Assembly: GCA_002363575.1 (NCBI GenBank)
Contig: DEWI01000063.1
Span: 8,346 to 41,773, forward strand
Source: Verrucomicrobia bacterium UBA3214
Lineage (GTDB): Bacteria > Verrucomicrobiota > Kiritimatiellia > RFP12 > UBA1067
Direction: 5' to 3'
DNA length: 33,428 nt
Under the pieces are notes generated by a model. That model saw only the letters and a program-made list of their open reading frames with translations, was not told where the DNA came from and did no database searches. The position numbers and the translations under genes were made by a program. Every line of letters starts with the position of its first letter. Position 1 is the stretch's first letter. This document shows, piece after piece, positions 6,346 to 13,659 of this stretch.

Positions 6346-6490
6346 AGCGGCGCTGGCCGCGCTCGGGCTCGCGCTTCTGGCAGGCTGTATCGCCGACACC
6401 GCCGAGGATACCGACCTGCCCTGGGCCTCCAACAAGTCTTGGGAAGGCATGGCGCCGATCGCGCCCAGCATCCTCGACCGCTACGACTAG
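6326..6490 (+). CDS. Small lipoprotein (54 aa)
   Basis: A short gene that a length cut-off would miss. It starts with ATG after GAGGGCGG and encodes MSYSLTKAALAALGLALLAG followed by Cys21, a classic lipobox (L-L-A-G-C). The mature lipoprotein would have 34 residues: an acidic start (IADTAEDTD), then LPWASNKSWEGMAPIAP and SILDRYD. Two Trp and the P-W / W-E-G pattern suggest a folded or binding peptide rather than chance. It overlaps the coiled-coil gene by 20 bp in another frame and stops 21 bp before the pseudouridine synthase gene. I do not know a function. Ile after the Cys does not suggest inner-membrane retention by the Asp+2 rule of enterobacteria. Confidence 0.8.
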   Translation: MSYSLTKAALAALGLALLAGCIADTAEDTDLPWASNKSWEGMAPIAPSILDRYD

Positions 6491-6511
6491 CCTCCAAGAC
6501 CGCGCTTCGAC

Positions 6512-7456
6512 ATGATCCAATCGTGCAAATGGCGCAATGAAGCCGGCGGCGTCCGTCTGGACGCCGCCTTGCTTTTGCGTTTCCCTTCGACGACGCGCGC
6601 GCTCGTTCGCGACGCCATAGCCGCCGGGGAAATCCTCGTCGATGGCCGCAAGACCGTGAAAGGCGCGAAACTCCGCGCCGGCCAGGAAATCTCCGTCGCC
6701 AGCCTCGCGGAAGCCGCAGACAATATCGTCGCGCCAAATCCGGGCGTCGCGCTCGCGCTCGTGCACGAGGATTCCGCGCTGCTGGCGTTCGACAAGCCAT
6801 GCGGCATCAGCGTGCACCCGATCGCGCGCGCACAGCTCGAGACGCTGGCAAACGGCGTCGCCGCGCGCTGGCCGGAATGCGCGGCGCTTGGCGACCGGCC
6901 GCTTTGCGGCGGCGCGCTGCACAGGATAGATTCCGGGACTTCGGGGCTTGTGATGTTCGCGCGCACTGCCGGGGCTTTCGAGGCGATGCGCGCGCAATTC
7001 TCCGCACAGACGATAGAAAAGAAGTACATAGCGCTCGTGGAAGGTGAAATTTCCGCGGCCGGCACGCTGGAAAACGATCTCGCCCACGATCCGACGCTGC
7101 CGCACTGCAAGATGATTGATTGCCGCCACAACCGCCTCACGCTCGCGCAACGCGCACGCCTGCGGCCCCTCCATGCCGTCACGGCTTTCAAACCTGTAGC
7201 GCTCGCGCATGTCGAAAACGAGACGCGCACACTCCTCGAAATCACCATTTTCACCGGCGTGACCCATCAAATACGCGCGCAGCTCGCCCTCGCCGGCATG
7301 CACATCGTAAACGACCGCCTCTACGGCGCCTTCGCCATCGAAGGCCAGGATGGACATTGCCTCCACGCCTTGAGCGCGACCTTCCGCCACCCTGCGACAT
7401 CCGCCCCCTGCACGCTCTCCACCCCTCTTCCCCCTTGGGCGCGCTGCTTGGCCTAG
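6512..7456 (+). CDS. RluA-family RNA pseudouridine synthase (314 aa)
   Basis: Converts specific uridines in rRNA or tRNA to pseudouridine. The N-terminus has an S4-like RNA-binding segment (VRLDAALLLRFPSTTRALVRDAIAAGEILVDG, about residues 14-45). The catalytic domain shows DKPCGISVHP, the active-site motif HRIDSGTSGLVMFAR with Asp140 as nucleophile, KKYIALVEG and the closing THQIRAQLALAGMHIVNDRLYG. This layout fits the RluC/RluD group, but the exact target base cannot be read from sequence. It is the third gene of the unit and has no clear ribosome site, so coupling to the lipoprotein gene upstream is likely. It ends at a TAG beside the repeat region. Confidence 0.9.
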   Translation: MIQSCKWRNEAGGVRLDAALLLRFPSTTRALVRDAIAAGEILVDGRKTVKGAKLRAGQEISVASLAEAADNIVAPNPGVALALVHEDSALLAFDKPCGISVHPIARAQLETLANGVAARWPECAALGDRPLCGGALHRIDSGTSGLVMFARTAGAFEAMRAQFSAQTIEKKYIALVEGEISAAGTLENDLAHDPTLPHCKMIDCRHNRLTLAQRARLRPLHAVTAFKPVALAHVENETRTLLEITIFTGVTHQIRAQLALAGMHIVNDRLYGAFAIEGQDGHCLHALSATFRHPATSAPCTLSTPLPPWARCLA

Positions 7457-7492
7457 CGCTCCACACCCCCAGCCCTCTGCATCGCCCGCAGA

Positions 7493-7640
7493 ACCGACGC
7501 CCGTCGCCCCCAAAACCGACTCTAGTCGCCTCCTAAACCGACTCTAGTCGCCTCCCAAAGCGACTCTAGTCGCCTCCCAAAGCGACTCCAGTCGCCAGCC
7601 AAAGCGACCCCCGTCGCCTCCAAAGGCGACTCCAGTCGCC
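7493..7640. repeat. Seven tandem 22-bp repeats with a palindromic core
   Basis: The core CGACTCTAGTCG, or a close variant that keeps CGAC...GTCG, begins at 7495, 7517, 7539, 7561, 7583, 7605 and 7627: seven copies at an exact 22-bp period. Each core can fold as a small hairpin or bind a dimer. Between cores stand C-rich linkers ending in AAA or AAC. Central bases vary in a compensated or symmetric way (CT, CC, GC/CC). No open frame with protein-like features crosses it. It sits between the 3' ends of rluA and the secretin gene. Confidence 0.85.
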
Positions 7641-7695
7641 AAAGCGCCCGACCAAAACGAAAAGCAGAGGCGCTCTAGATGGGGAAATCTCAGCT

Positions 7696-7755
7696 CTGGA
7701 AGCCCTAGCCCTCTAGAACCCTGGAAGCCCTGGAATTTCTAGGAACCTGGAAGCC
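7696..7755. repeat. Second repeat family: CTGGAAGCC, three copies
   Basis: CTGGAAGCC occurs at 7696, 7721 and 7747, at a period of 25-26 bp, mixed with CCTAG and CTCTAGA words. With the 22-bp array it makes a non-coding block rich in the tetramer CTAG (ten sites between 7453 and 7766). No gene is visible here. Confidence 0.6.
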
Positions 7756-7775
7756 TAGGAGCCTAGGGGGGCTGT

Positions 7776-7814
7776 AAAAAGCAGCGAGGGAGGCGGCAAT
7801 AGGCCGCCTCCCTC
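7776..7814 (-). terminator. Rho-independent terminator of the secretin / pilus-like operon
   Basis: A 12-bp perfect stem (7786-7797 with 7803-7814, GAGGGAGGCGGC and its complement) with a 5-base loop. On the minus strand it is followed, after five bases, by a T5 run (7780-7776). It stands about 45 bp after the secretin stop codon. Confidence 0.75.
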
Positions 7815-7826
7815 CCGCGACGCAAG

Positions 7827-7845
7827 CAAGCTGCAAAGCAGCTTG
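7827..7845 (-). terminator. Short hairpin directly after the secretin gene
   Basis: CAAGCTGC (7827-7834) pairs with GCAGCTTG (7838-7845) around a 3-base loop, 14 bp after the secretin stop. It has no T-run of its own and stands in tandem with the stronger terminator just downstream, probably as a 3' stabiliser. Confidence 0.5.
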
Positions 7846-7859
7846 GCGGCTGTTGCCGT

Positions 7860-10800
7860 TTACTGGCCGGCCTGGTCGTCCGGCTTGGCCGGGCCCTGCG
7901 CCTCCTCGGAATCGTTCATGGCGACTTCGCGGCCGCGGACATCAACAAGGCGCGTAGTCACGAAGATAAGCAGATTGCGCTTGGATGTCTGCTCGGAATG
8001 GCTGCGGAAGAACCGCCCGACGAACGGAAGATCGCCGAGGAACGGAATCTTGTCGTCCATCGCCTTGCGCTGCTCGGTGATCAAGCCGCCCATGACGATC
8101 GTGGCGCCGGGATAGACGGAAACGGCGGTGTCGATGGAGCGAACATGGAAGAACGGCTGTTCCATCGGCGCTTCGTAGTAGGTGATGTTCTCGCTGGACG
8201 ACGTGAGGCTGGAGAGCGCATCGCTCGCCGCGTTCATCGCATTCTGCGCGAACACCGCCTTGGCGGAATCGGAAAGCGCCGTGCCCGTAGCGGCGAGAAT
8301 CTCGGAAAGGCCGGTGAAGATTTCGCCAAGACCGGAGAAGTTCTCGAGCGAAGAGGCGTTGCCGGTGAACGGAATGCGCATGCCGTAGTTCTTCCACGTC
8401 GGCTCGTCCACGACCTGCGTATTGAGCTTGAGGTCGATCAAGTGGCCGTCGTCCGTCAATGTCGGCGTGACATCGAGAATGACGCCCACTTCGCGCATCG
8501 TGAAGCTCTGAGGCTCTACGACGGCCAGCACCGCGGACTGGCTGGAGGAGTTGGACGAACCGGAGGACGACGAAGACTGCAGCTGCACGTCGTAGTCGGT
8601 AGGATAGATGTATTCGGTGACGACCTTGATGACGGCCTCTTCGCCGTTGCGCGTGAGCACCTTCGGCGCGGAGAGGAGGTCGGTATCGCTGCGCTGCGAG
8701 AGCATATGCAGGATCATCGAGAGGTCGGCGCTGCCGAGGAAGGCGTTCACGCGCATGAACTGGTCGGGCGTCGAGGCGCTCTCGCCGGAAATGTGGTTGG
8801 AATCGGTCGAGAGGTAGCGCATGTTCGTCGAGTACGCCGAATTGCCGCCGAAGCCGTTCAAGCCGACGCCGCCGTGGCGCGCGGAGCCGTGGCGAATCCA
8901 CGAAGCGCCGTTCGAGCCGTGCAATACCGTCGAAGACGCCGCGGTGGTCGAAGCGGCCGTGCCGCCGGCGGTGGCGATGCCGCCGTTGTTGAAGACGCCG
9001 CCCGTCGTGCCGCCAGTCGAAGACGCGCCGGACGCCGAGCCGTCGGAACCGCTCGAGACCGTGCCGAGCGCCGACGAGGACGAATTGCCCCACGCGCCGC
9101 CGCGGACGCCGAGAGCGCGCGAGACGTGCTTGCCGAGGCCGATCGTGTAGTCGGAATTGAGAATCCACTCGAAGCCGAGCGAGTTCAAGTCTTCCTGGCA
9201 GACTTCGACGAAGCGCGTCTCGATTTCGATCAGGCGCGGGCTTGCGTTGAGTTCGACGAGCGCCTTTTCGAGTTCTGCGAGGTTTTCGTAGGTGTTCTTG
9301 ACGCGGAGTTTGCCGATCGTCTTCAAGTACATGATCGACGAGCCTTCCGGCCACTTGACGCCGAGTTCCTCGAAGAACGCCTTCCAGTCGCGCTCCTGGT
9401 TCTCTTCGCCTTCATCGGCGGCGCGGCGGTTCGTATTGCCGCCGAAGCCCGCGGAGCGCATTTCCTTGAGGTCGCTGGAAGCCGCGCCCATCCTTTCCAT
9501 GAAGGCCGCGACGACAGAGTAGGAGCGCGTGAGCATCTCGTCGATGGACATGTCCTTGTCCATGACCATGACGATGGGGCCTTGCACCTTGAACTTGTAG
9601 CCGACGGATTCGCAGACGAGCTTGAGAGCTTCGTAGAACGTGATGTTGTCGGCATGGATCATCGGGATTACCGGCACGCCGGCCTGCGCGCCGGCATCGG
9701 CGCCGGCGTTCTCTTCGGCGCCGAAGCCGCCGGCGTCAGCCTCTTCGGCGGGTGCGGTCGCCTTGATCTTCTCCGGGGTCTTGAGAACGAAGTTGAAGCC
9801 GCGCTGTTCGATCGGGATCTCCGGGCGGTCGAAATCCTTGGACGCGGCGCGGAAGAATTCGACTGCGTCGATGATCGTTGCCGGCGGCTTGAACGAGATG
9901 GAGGGGAGCGTCATTTCCTTCATGCGCTTGATGATGCTCTGCTCCATCGCGCGCGTGGGATCCTGGCTGGCGACATCGCGCTTCGTCGTCTCGGACTGCG
10001 TCTGCACGACTTCGCTGGCATCGACGGCATAGACCTGGCGCCAGGCGCGATCGACATCGGCGATCATGCCTTCGCGCGCGGCCGCGCGCTCCTTCATGTG
10101 GATGGTGTGGCGCTTCTTCTGGATGACGTGGCGGAGGCGCAGCGCGGCCTCGTTGTAGGGATCGGTGAGGAGGACGAGTTCGCATTCGTCGAGCGCCTTG
10201 TCGAGTTCACGGGTGCCGAGGAGCTGGCGCGAACGCTTGAGGTGCTGGAGATTCTTGGCGCGCTGGGTCTTGTACTCGTCTTCGTTGCGGCGCTGCGCGA
10301 CCTCGGAAAGGTCTGTCTTGTGAAGCTCAGGATCCTCCTGGCTGTTCCACGCTTCGAGCTGGCGGCGCGCTTTGGTATGGCGCATTTCGACGGCCTTCGC
10401 CATAAGGCGCTTGGCGCGCTCGCGGCGGCCTAGCGTATCTTCCTGGAGAGCCGCGAGATAGAGGCCCTCGGCAATGCCCTGGTCGCACTCCTTGCGCAGC
10501 GCGTTGTTGGAAGGCGAATCGATCAGGAACTTGCGGGCGTTCGCGAACGAACGGACGGCGGCGGTGTATTCGCCGGCGCGCATGCTGGCGCGCGCAGCTT
10601 CGATTTCGCGATGCGCCTGGTGATCGTAGGATTCGCGGCGCACTCTTTCGGTGGCTTGGATTTTCGCGATGAATTCGGCCTCGGGGTTCGCAGCGGGAGC
10701 ATTCGCGGCGACGGCGGGTGCAGGCTCTTCCGCAGGAGCAGGCTCTTCCGTCGCATCGGCGACGGCGAGCGCAGGCTCTTCCGCAGGAGCAGGCTCTTCA

Positions 10801-11459
10801 GTCGCATCGGCGACGGCAGGCGCAGGCTCTTCCGCAGGAGCAGGCTCTTCAGTCACGTCGGCAACGGCGGGCGCAGGCTCTTCCGCAGGCGCAGGCTCTT
10901 CAGTCACGTCGGCAACAGCGGGAGCAGGCTCTTCCGCAGGCGCAGGCTCTTCAGTCGCATCGGCAACGGCGGGCGCAGGCTCTTCCGCGGGCGCAGGCTC
11001 GTCAGTCACGTCGGCAACAGCAGGCGCAGGCTCTTCCGCAGGCGCAGGCTCGTCAGTCACGTCGGCAACAGCGGGCGCAGGCTCTTCCGCGGGAGCAGGC
11101 TCTTCCGCCACGTCGGCGACGGCTGGCGCAGGCTCTTCCGCGGGCGCAGGCTCTTCCGTCGCATCGGCGACAGCGGGCGCAGGCTCCTCCGCGGGCGCAG
11201 GCTCTTCCGTCGCATCGGCGACGGCGGGCGCAGGCTCCTCCGCGGGCGCGGGCTCTTCCGTCGCATCGGCGACGGCGGGCGCAGGCTCTGCCGCGCCTAT
11301 GTCGCTTTCAGTGACGGCGGCGGGCTTGTCGGCGGCCTCTCCATTCTCCAAAGCATTCAAGAGACTGTCAAGGTCGTCTTGGGCAAAGACGCCACGGCCG
11401 ATCGCGGCCAATGCGACTGCCGCGCCCAGCGCGACCATCTTCATCCTGAAAATTGTCAT
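7860..11459 (-). CDS. Outer-membrane secretin, Amuc_1098-like, with a long Pro/Glu repeat (1199 aa)
   Basis: Forms the outer-membrane channel of a type IV pilus-like or secretion complex. Signal peptide 1-26 (GRGVFA/QDD). Residues 59-251 are eleven 17-residue units, PAPAVAD(A/V)T-E-E-P-A-P-A-E-E, plus a partial one. About 265-450 is helical and TPR-like. About 514-640 resembles the N0/STN domain (LPSISFKPPATIIDAVEFF ... ITFYEALKLVCESVGYKF), with an N1/N3-like part near 700-770. A Gly/Ser/Thr-rich insert fills about 780-885. The secretin pore follows at about 885-1165, with LLSAPKVLTRNGEEAVIKV and GGLITEQRKAMDDKIPFLGD before GRFFRS. The start at 11459 follows AAGGAG. Its own promoter lies just upstream. 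It is the last gene of the locus. No lipobox, so outer-membrane targeting may need another protein. Confidence 0.92.
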   Translation of the reverse strand: MTIFRMKMVALGAAVALAAIGRGVFAQDDLDSLLNALENGEAADKPAAVTESDIGAAEPAPAVADATEEPAPAEEPAPAVADATEEPAPAEEPAPAVADATEEPAPAEEPAPAVADVAEEPAPAEEPAPAVADVTDEPAPAEEPAPAVADVTDEPAPAEEPAPAVADATEEPAPAEEPAPAVADVTEEPAPAEEPAPAVADVTEEPAPAEEPAPAVADATEEPAPAEEPALAVADATEEPAPAEEPAPAVAANAPAANPEAEFIAKIQATERVRRESYDHQAHREIEAARASMRAGEYTAAVRSFANARKFLIDSPSNNALRKECDQGIAEGLYLAALQEDTLGRRERAKRLMAKAVEMRHTKARRQLEAWNSQEDPELHKTDLSEVAQRRNEDEYKTQRAKNLQHLKRSRQLLGTRELDKALDECELVLLTDPYNEAALRLRHVIQKKRHTIHMKERAAAREGMIADVDRAWRQVYAVDASEVVQTQSETTKRDVASQDPTRAMEQSIIKRMKEMTLPSISFKPPATIIDAVEFFRAASKDFDRPEIPIEQRGFNFVLKTPEKIKATAPAEEADAGGFGAEENAGADAGAQAGVPVIPMIHADNITFYEALKLVCESVGYKFKVQGPIVMVMDKDMSIDEMLTRSYSVVAAFMERMGAASSDLKEMRSAGFGGNTNRRAADEGEENQERDWKAFFEELGVKWPEGSSIMYLKTIGKLRVKNTYENLAELEKALVELNASPRLIEIETRFVEVCQEDLNSLGFEWILNSDYTIGLGKHVSRALGVRGGAWGNSSSSALGTVSSGSDGSASGASSTGGTTGGVFNNGGIATAGGTAASTTAASSTVLHGSNGASWIRHGSARHGGVGLNGFGGNSAYSTNMRYLSTDSNHISGESASTPDQFMRVNAFLGSADLSMILHMLSQRSDTDLLSAPKVLTRNGEEAVIKVVTEYIYPTDYDVQLQSSSSSGSSNSSSQSAVLAVVEPQSFTMREVGVILDVTPTLTDDGHLIDLKLNTQVVDEPTWKNYGMRIPFTGNASSLENFSGLGEIFTGLSEILAATGTALSDSAKAVFAQNAMNAASDALSSLTSSSENITYYEAPMEQPFFHVRSIDTAVSVYPGATIVMGGLITEQRKAMDDKIPFLGDLPFVGRFFRSHSEQTSKRNLLIFVTTRLVDVRGREVAMNDSEEAQGPAKPDDQAGQ
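10707..11285 (-). repeat. 51-bp tandem repeat inside the secretin gene, 11 units plus a partial
   Basis: Each unit codes for the 17 residues P-A-P-A-V-A-D-(A/V)-T-(E/D)-E-P-A-P-A-E-E. Units differ by a few silent or conservative changes (T to A, E to D, one P to L), so the array has been both copied and selected to stay in frame. The count is likely to vary between strains. Confidence 0.93.
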
Positions 11460-11493
11460 AGCGAAAACTGCTCCTTAGAGTTTACGGTGAGAT

Positions 11494-11522
11494 ATTATAG
11501 CGTATTTTTCTGACGGTTTCAA
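11494..11522 (-). promoter_or_regulatory. Near-consensus sigma-70 promoter of the secretin gene
   Basis: On the minus strand TTGAAA (11522-11517) and a perfect TATAAT (11499-11494) are separated by exactly 17 bp. The -35 box overlaps the TGA stop codon of the upstream Amuc_1099-like gene. The predicted start is near 11487, with a leader of about 28 nt carrying AAGGAG. It gives the secretin a supply independent of the rest of the locus. Confidence 0.85.
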
Positions 11523-12619
11523 GGGGCGTCCAGTATTCTCACCCTGCCAGAAGAGAGGTTCTTCAGCTTCAACTGCGCGGCGTCTTTCGACGGCGCCGTG
11601 ATCTCCAGAACCTTGTATTTAGTGCCGTTTAGGTCGATTTCGTCGCCTGCGGCGACCTCGAAAGTCTGCGTGGAGCCGCGCTCGTACACGAGCGTAGCCT
11701 GCACGTCGATCGGAGTTTTTTTCGCGCCGATGACGAGCCGCACGGTCTTTCCATCCTTCTCGCGCACGATTTCGGCTTCGGAGACGTCGATGCTCTTTTC
11801 CATGCCGCCGCCCATCTTCTGCTTGCGGACTTTGCTTTCGTAGCCCTTGACGACGAATCCGGATTTGCCGATCTTGTCGCCTTCGTGGACGGAGTAGTTG
11901 CCTCTGTCGTAGTCGTTGATGCGGCGCGGATCCTTGAAGTCGTACTTGCGTCCGGCGGGCGTTGTGTAGGTGCGCGTGAAGACGAGCGTGGTGAACGTCT
12001 GCTTCAGCTGCGGCTGGAGCTTGAGCGAATCCCAATACTCGGGATGCGAGAGGGGATCCTGCGGATCGGTCTTCGCTGCGAACTCTTCGAGGTTGGTGAA
12101 GCCATCGCCGTCGAGATCGCCGGAGATGTCCGCAGGATCGTTGGGATTCATGCCGTTGGCGCGCTCCCACTCGTCGGGGATGCCGTCGCCGTCGGAATCG
12201 AGATCCTGCTTGCGCTCTTCCGGCTGCTTCGTCTTGCAGAACGGGCAGACCTTGAGATCGGCGGGTATCGGGCGCCCGCAGCTCTTGTGCTCGGGATCGT
12301 CGCCCTGATCGCAGAAGACGCGCTTCTCGGAAGCGAGGAAGCTGCCGAGCGTCTCGGGAGGCTCGTCAACGCGGCCGGGCGCTTCGTTTTCCTTGAGCGC
12401 GATATCGTAGAGCGACATGTCGATCTTCTCCACGCCCGTCTCGGTGCGCTTGGAAAGCGCGACTTCCGCGCCTGCTTCCGCGGCGAGTTCGACGGGATCG
12501 TTGGACTGCTCGACCACCAGGCAGGCTACGCCGGCTGCGAGCGCGGCGAAGCCGCCCGCCGCGACCAGCCAATCCCAATGCGCGGCGAAAAATCCTTTGT
12601 CGTTAGCGGCGGAAATCAT
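11519..12619 (-). CDS. Amuc_1099-like membrane protein with Zn-ribbon-like and Ca-binding motifs (366 aa)
   Basis: A member of the pilus-like locus, placed by position and layout. One membrane helix (about residues 17-36) puts the rest in the periplasm. Cys103, Cys114, Cys125 and Cys128 (the last two as C-P-F-C) look like a zinc ribbon with an expanded first knuckle. Two thrombospondin-3 / EF-hand-like loops follow: D-L-D-S-D-G-D-G-I-P-D-E-W-E at 139-152 and D-L-D-G-D-G-F-T-N-L-E-E-F at 168-180. The C-terminal half is beta-rich, with the paired strands GNYSVHEGDKIGKSGFVVKG and FEVAAGDEIDLNGTKYKVLE. These recall a two-copy pilot or PilP-type domain (inference). Its ATG overlaps the preceding stop by four bases (ATGA), with GGGGAGGAGG as ribosome site. 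Confidence 0.8.
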   Translation of the reverse strand: MISAANDKGFFAAHWDWLVAAGGFAALAAGVACLVVEQSNDPVELAAEAGAEVALSKRTETGVEKIDMSLYDIALKENEAPGRVDEPPETLGSFLASEKRVFCDQGDDPEHKSCGRPIPADLKVCPFCKTKQPEERKQDLDSDGDGIPDEWERANGMNPNDPADISGDLDGDGFTNLEEFAAKTDPQDPLSHPEYWDSLKLQPQLKQTFTTLVFTRTYTTPAGRKYDFKDPRRINDYDRGNYSVHEGDKIGKSGFVVKGYESKVRKQKMGGGMEKSIDVSEAEIVREKDGKTVRLVIGAKKTPIDVQATLVYERGSTQTFEVAAGDEIDLNGTKYKVLEITAPSKDAAQLKLKNLSSGRVRILDAP

Positions 12620-13659
12620 TTTGCCTCCTCCCCTTCTGCGGCGGCGGCGGCGCCGGCGCCCTTGGTTCCGAAATCGTAGGTTACGAGTTTAAGCGTGACG
12701 GTGAACGGCTTCTCCGTCGCAGGATCGGTGACCACGCCCTTCTTCTTCGCACCCTGCGCGGCGGCGGCCTCCTGCTGCTCCTGCGCGGCGGCCTCCTGCT
12801 GCTCCTGCGCGGCGCGGCGCCTCCTGTGCGGCGCTGCCTGCGGCTCGTCCTTTTCCTTGCCGCCGAGGATGGCGTCGAGCGCGTCTTCCTTGCGCTCGAA
12901 GGAAACAAGCTCCGCGACGACGAAGCGCTCGGTCTTCGCGAAGGCGTTGACGGCTCTGATGAACGCCGGCGGCCTCGCGAGAAATTCCACGGTGTAGGTC
13001 TTGGCGTCGGCCAGCTGATTCTCTTCCTCGTCGGCCTGCGCGCCGCGGCGGTTGTTGCGGCCGGAGCGGTTGCGGTGGTTTTTCTGGCGCTGCGCCTCCG
13101 CGGCGGCTTCGTCTTCCTTCGCCTTGGGGGCCTCCTTTTCGATGCGGAGGATCTGCAAAGCGCCGCACTCGGCGAGCGTATCGACGAAGAGCTTTATGTC
13201 GTCCCACTGGCGCTGGAGAACGGGGATGTCCGCTGCCGCGGGGATCTTGCCCTCGAAGAGAATATCCTTGAAGCCGAAGTCGAAATCTTCGGCGACGAGC
13301 CTGCCGGCGGCGGCGCCGGGAAGCTTGCGCTTCTCGTCGCTCTCTTCGCGCAGCTGGTTGCGGAACTCCGCCTGCGAAACTCCCGCGGGGAAGGCCTTGT
13401 CGCCGCGCGCGGCGACGTCGAAAGCCTTGTCGAACCAAATCGCGAGATTCTTGCAATTCTCGTCTATGGCATCGACGGACGCCTGCTGCGGAGCGATCGG
13501 CCCGGAGGAAATCCTCTTCACCTTCGCCTTCATGGAATCTAGCGAATCTTCCTTCTCGACGCGCTCTTCCCACGCCGAATACGTCAGATACCCCAGCACG
13601 AGCGCGATGACGAGGCCGGTGCCGCCGATCGCGCACATCACTATCTTATTTTTGTTCAT
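12616..13659 (-). CDS. Amuc_1100-like PilO-type pilus-like protein (347 aa)
   Basis: In Akkermansia the family member at this position is an outer-envelope protein known for its effect on host Toll-like receptor 2; its fold resembles PilN/PilO. Here residues 7-27 are a membrane helix (VMCAIGGTGLVIALVLGYLTY), followed by a coiled coil and two alpha/beta parts: WDDIKLFVDTLAECGALQILRIEKE (about 168-192), and TVEFLARPPAFIRAVNAFAKTERFVVAELVSFER after a basic/acidic linker. A second low-complexity stretch near 290-320 holds A-A-Q-E-Q-Q-E-A twice. The strand FTVTLKLVTYDFG closes the fold. The ATG follows AAGGAG inside the end of pilM, overlapping it by 14 bp, and the stop overlaps the next start. 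The family call rests on gene order plus layout. Confidence 0.8.
   Translation of the reverse strand: MNKNKIVMCAIGGTGLVIALVLGYLTYSAWEERVEKEDSLDSMKAKVKRISSGPIAPQQASVDAIDENCKNLAIWFDKAFDVAARGDKAFPAGVSQAEFRNQLREESDEKRKLPGAAAGRLVAEDFDFGFKDILFEGKIPAAADIPVLQRQWDDIKLFVDTLAECGALQILRIEKEAPKAKEDEAAAEAQRQKNHRNRSGRNNRRGAQADEEENQLADAKTYTVEFLARPPAFIRAVNAFAKTERFVVAELVSFERKEDALDAILGGKEKDEPQAAPHRRRRAAQEQQEAAAQEQQEAAAAQGAKKKGVVTDPATEKPFTVTLKLVTYDFGTKGAGAAAAAEGEEAK
12763..12810 (-). repeat. 24-bp tandem duplication in the Amuc_1100-like gene
   Basis: The same 24 bases occur at 12763-12786 and 12787-12810 and code for A-A-Q-E-Q-Q-E-A twice, inside a Gln/Ala/Arg-rich linker. The two copies are identical, which points to a recent duplication. 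Confidence 0.85.

Noticed and set aside
7493-7640. The 22-bp repeat array as a CRISPR
   Set aside because: Units are contiguous at 22 bp with only short similar linkers. There are no unique spacers of 30 or so bases and no cas gene nearby.
10651-11478. Ala/Gly/Ser repeat proteins on the plus strand opposite the secretin repeats
   Set aside because: They are mirror frames of the 51-bp repeat, with no ribosome site and no fold. The secretin frame has a signal peptide and conserved domains.
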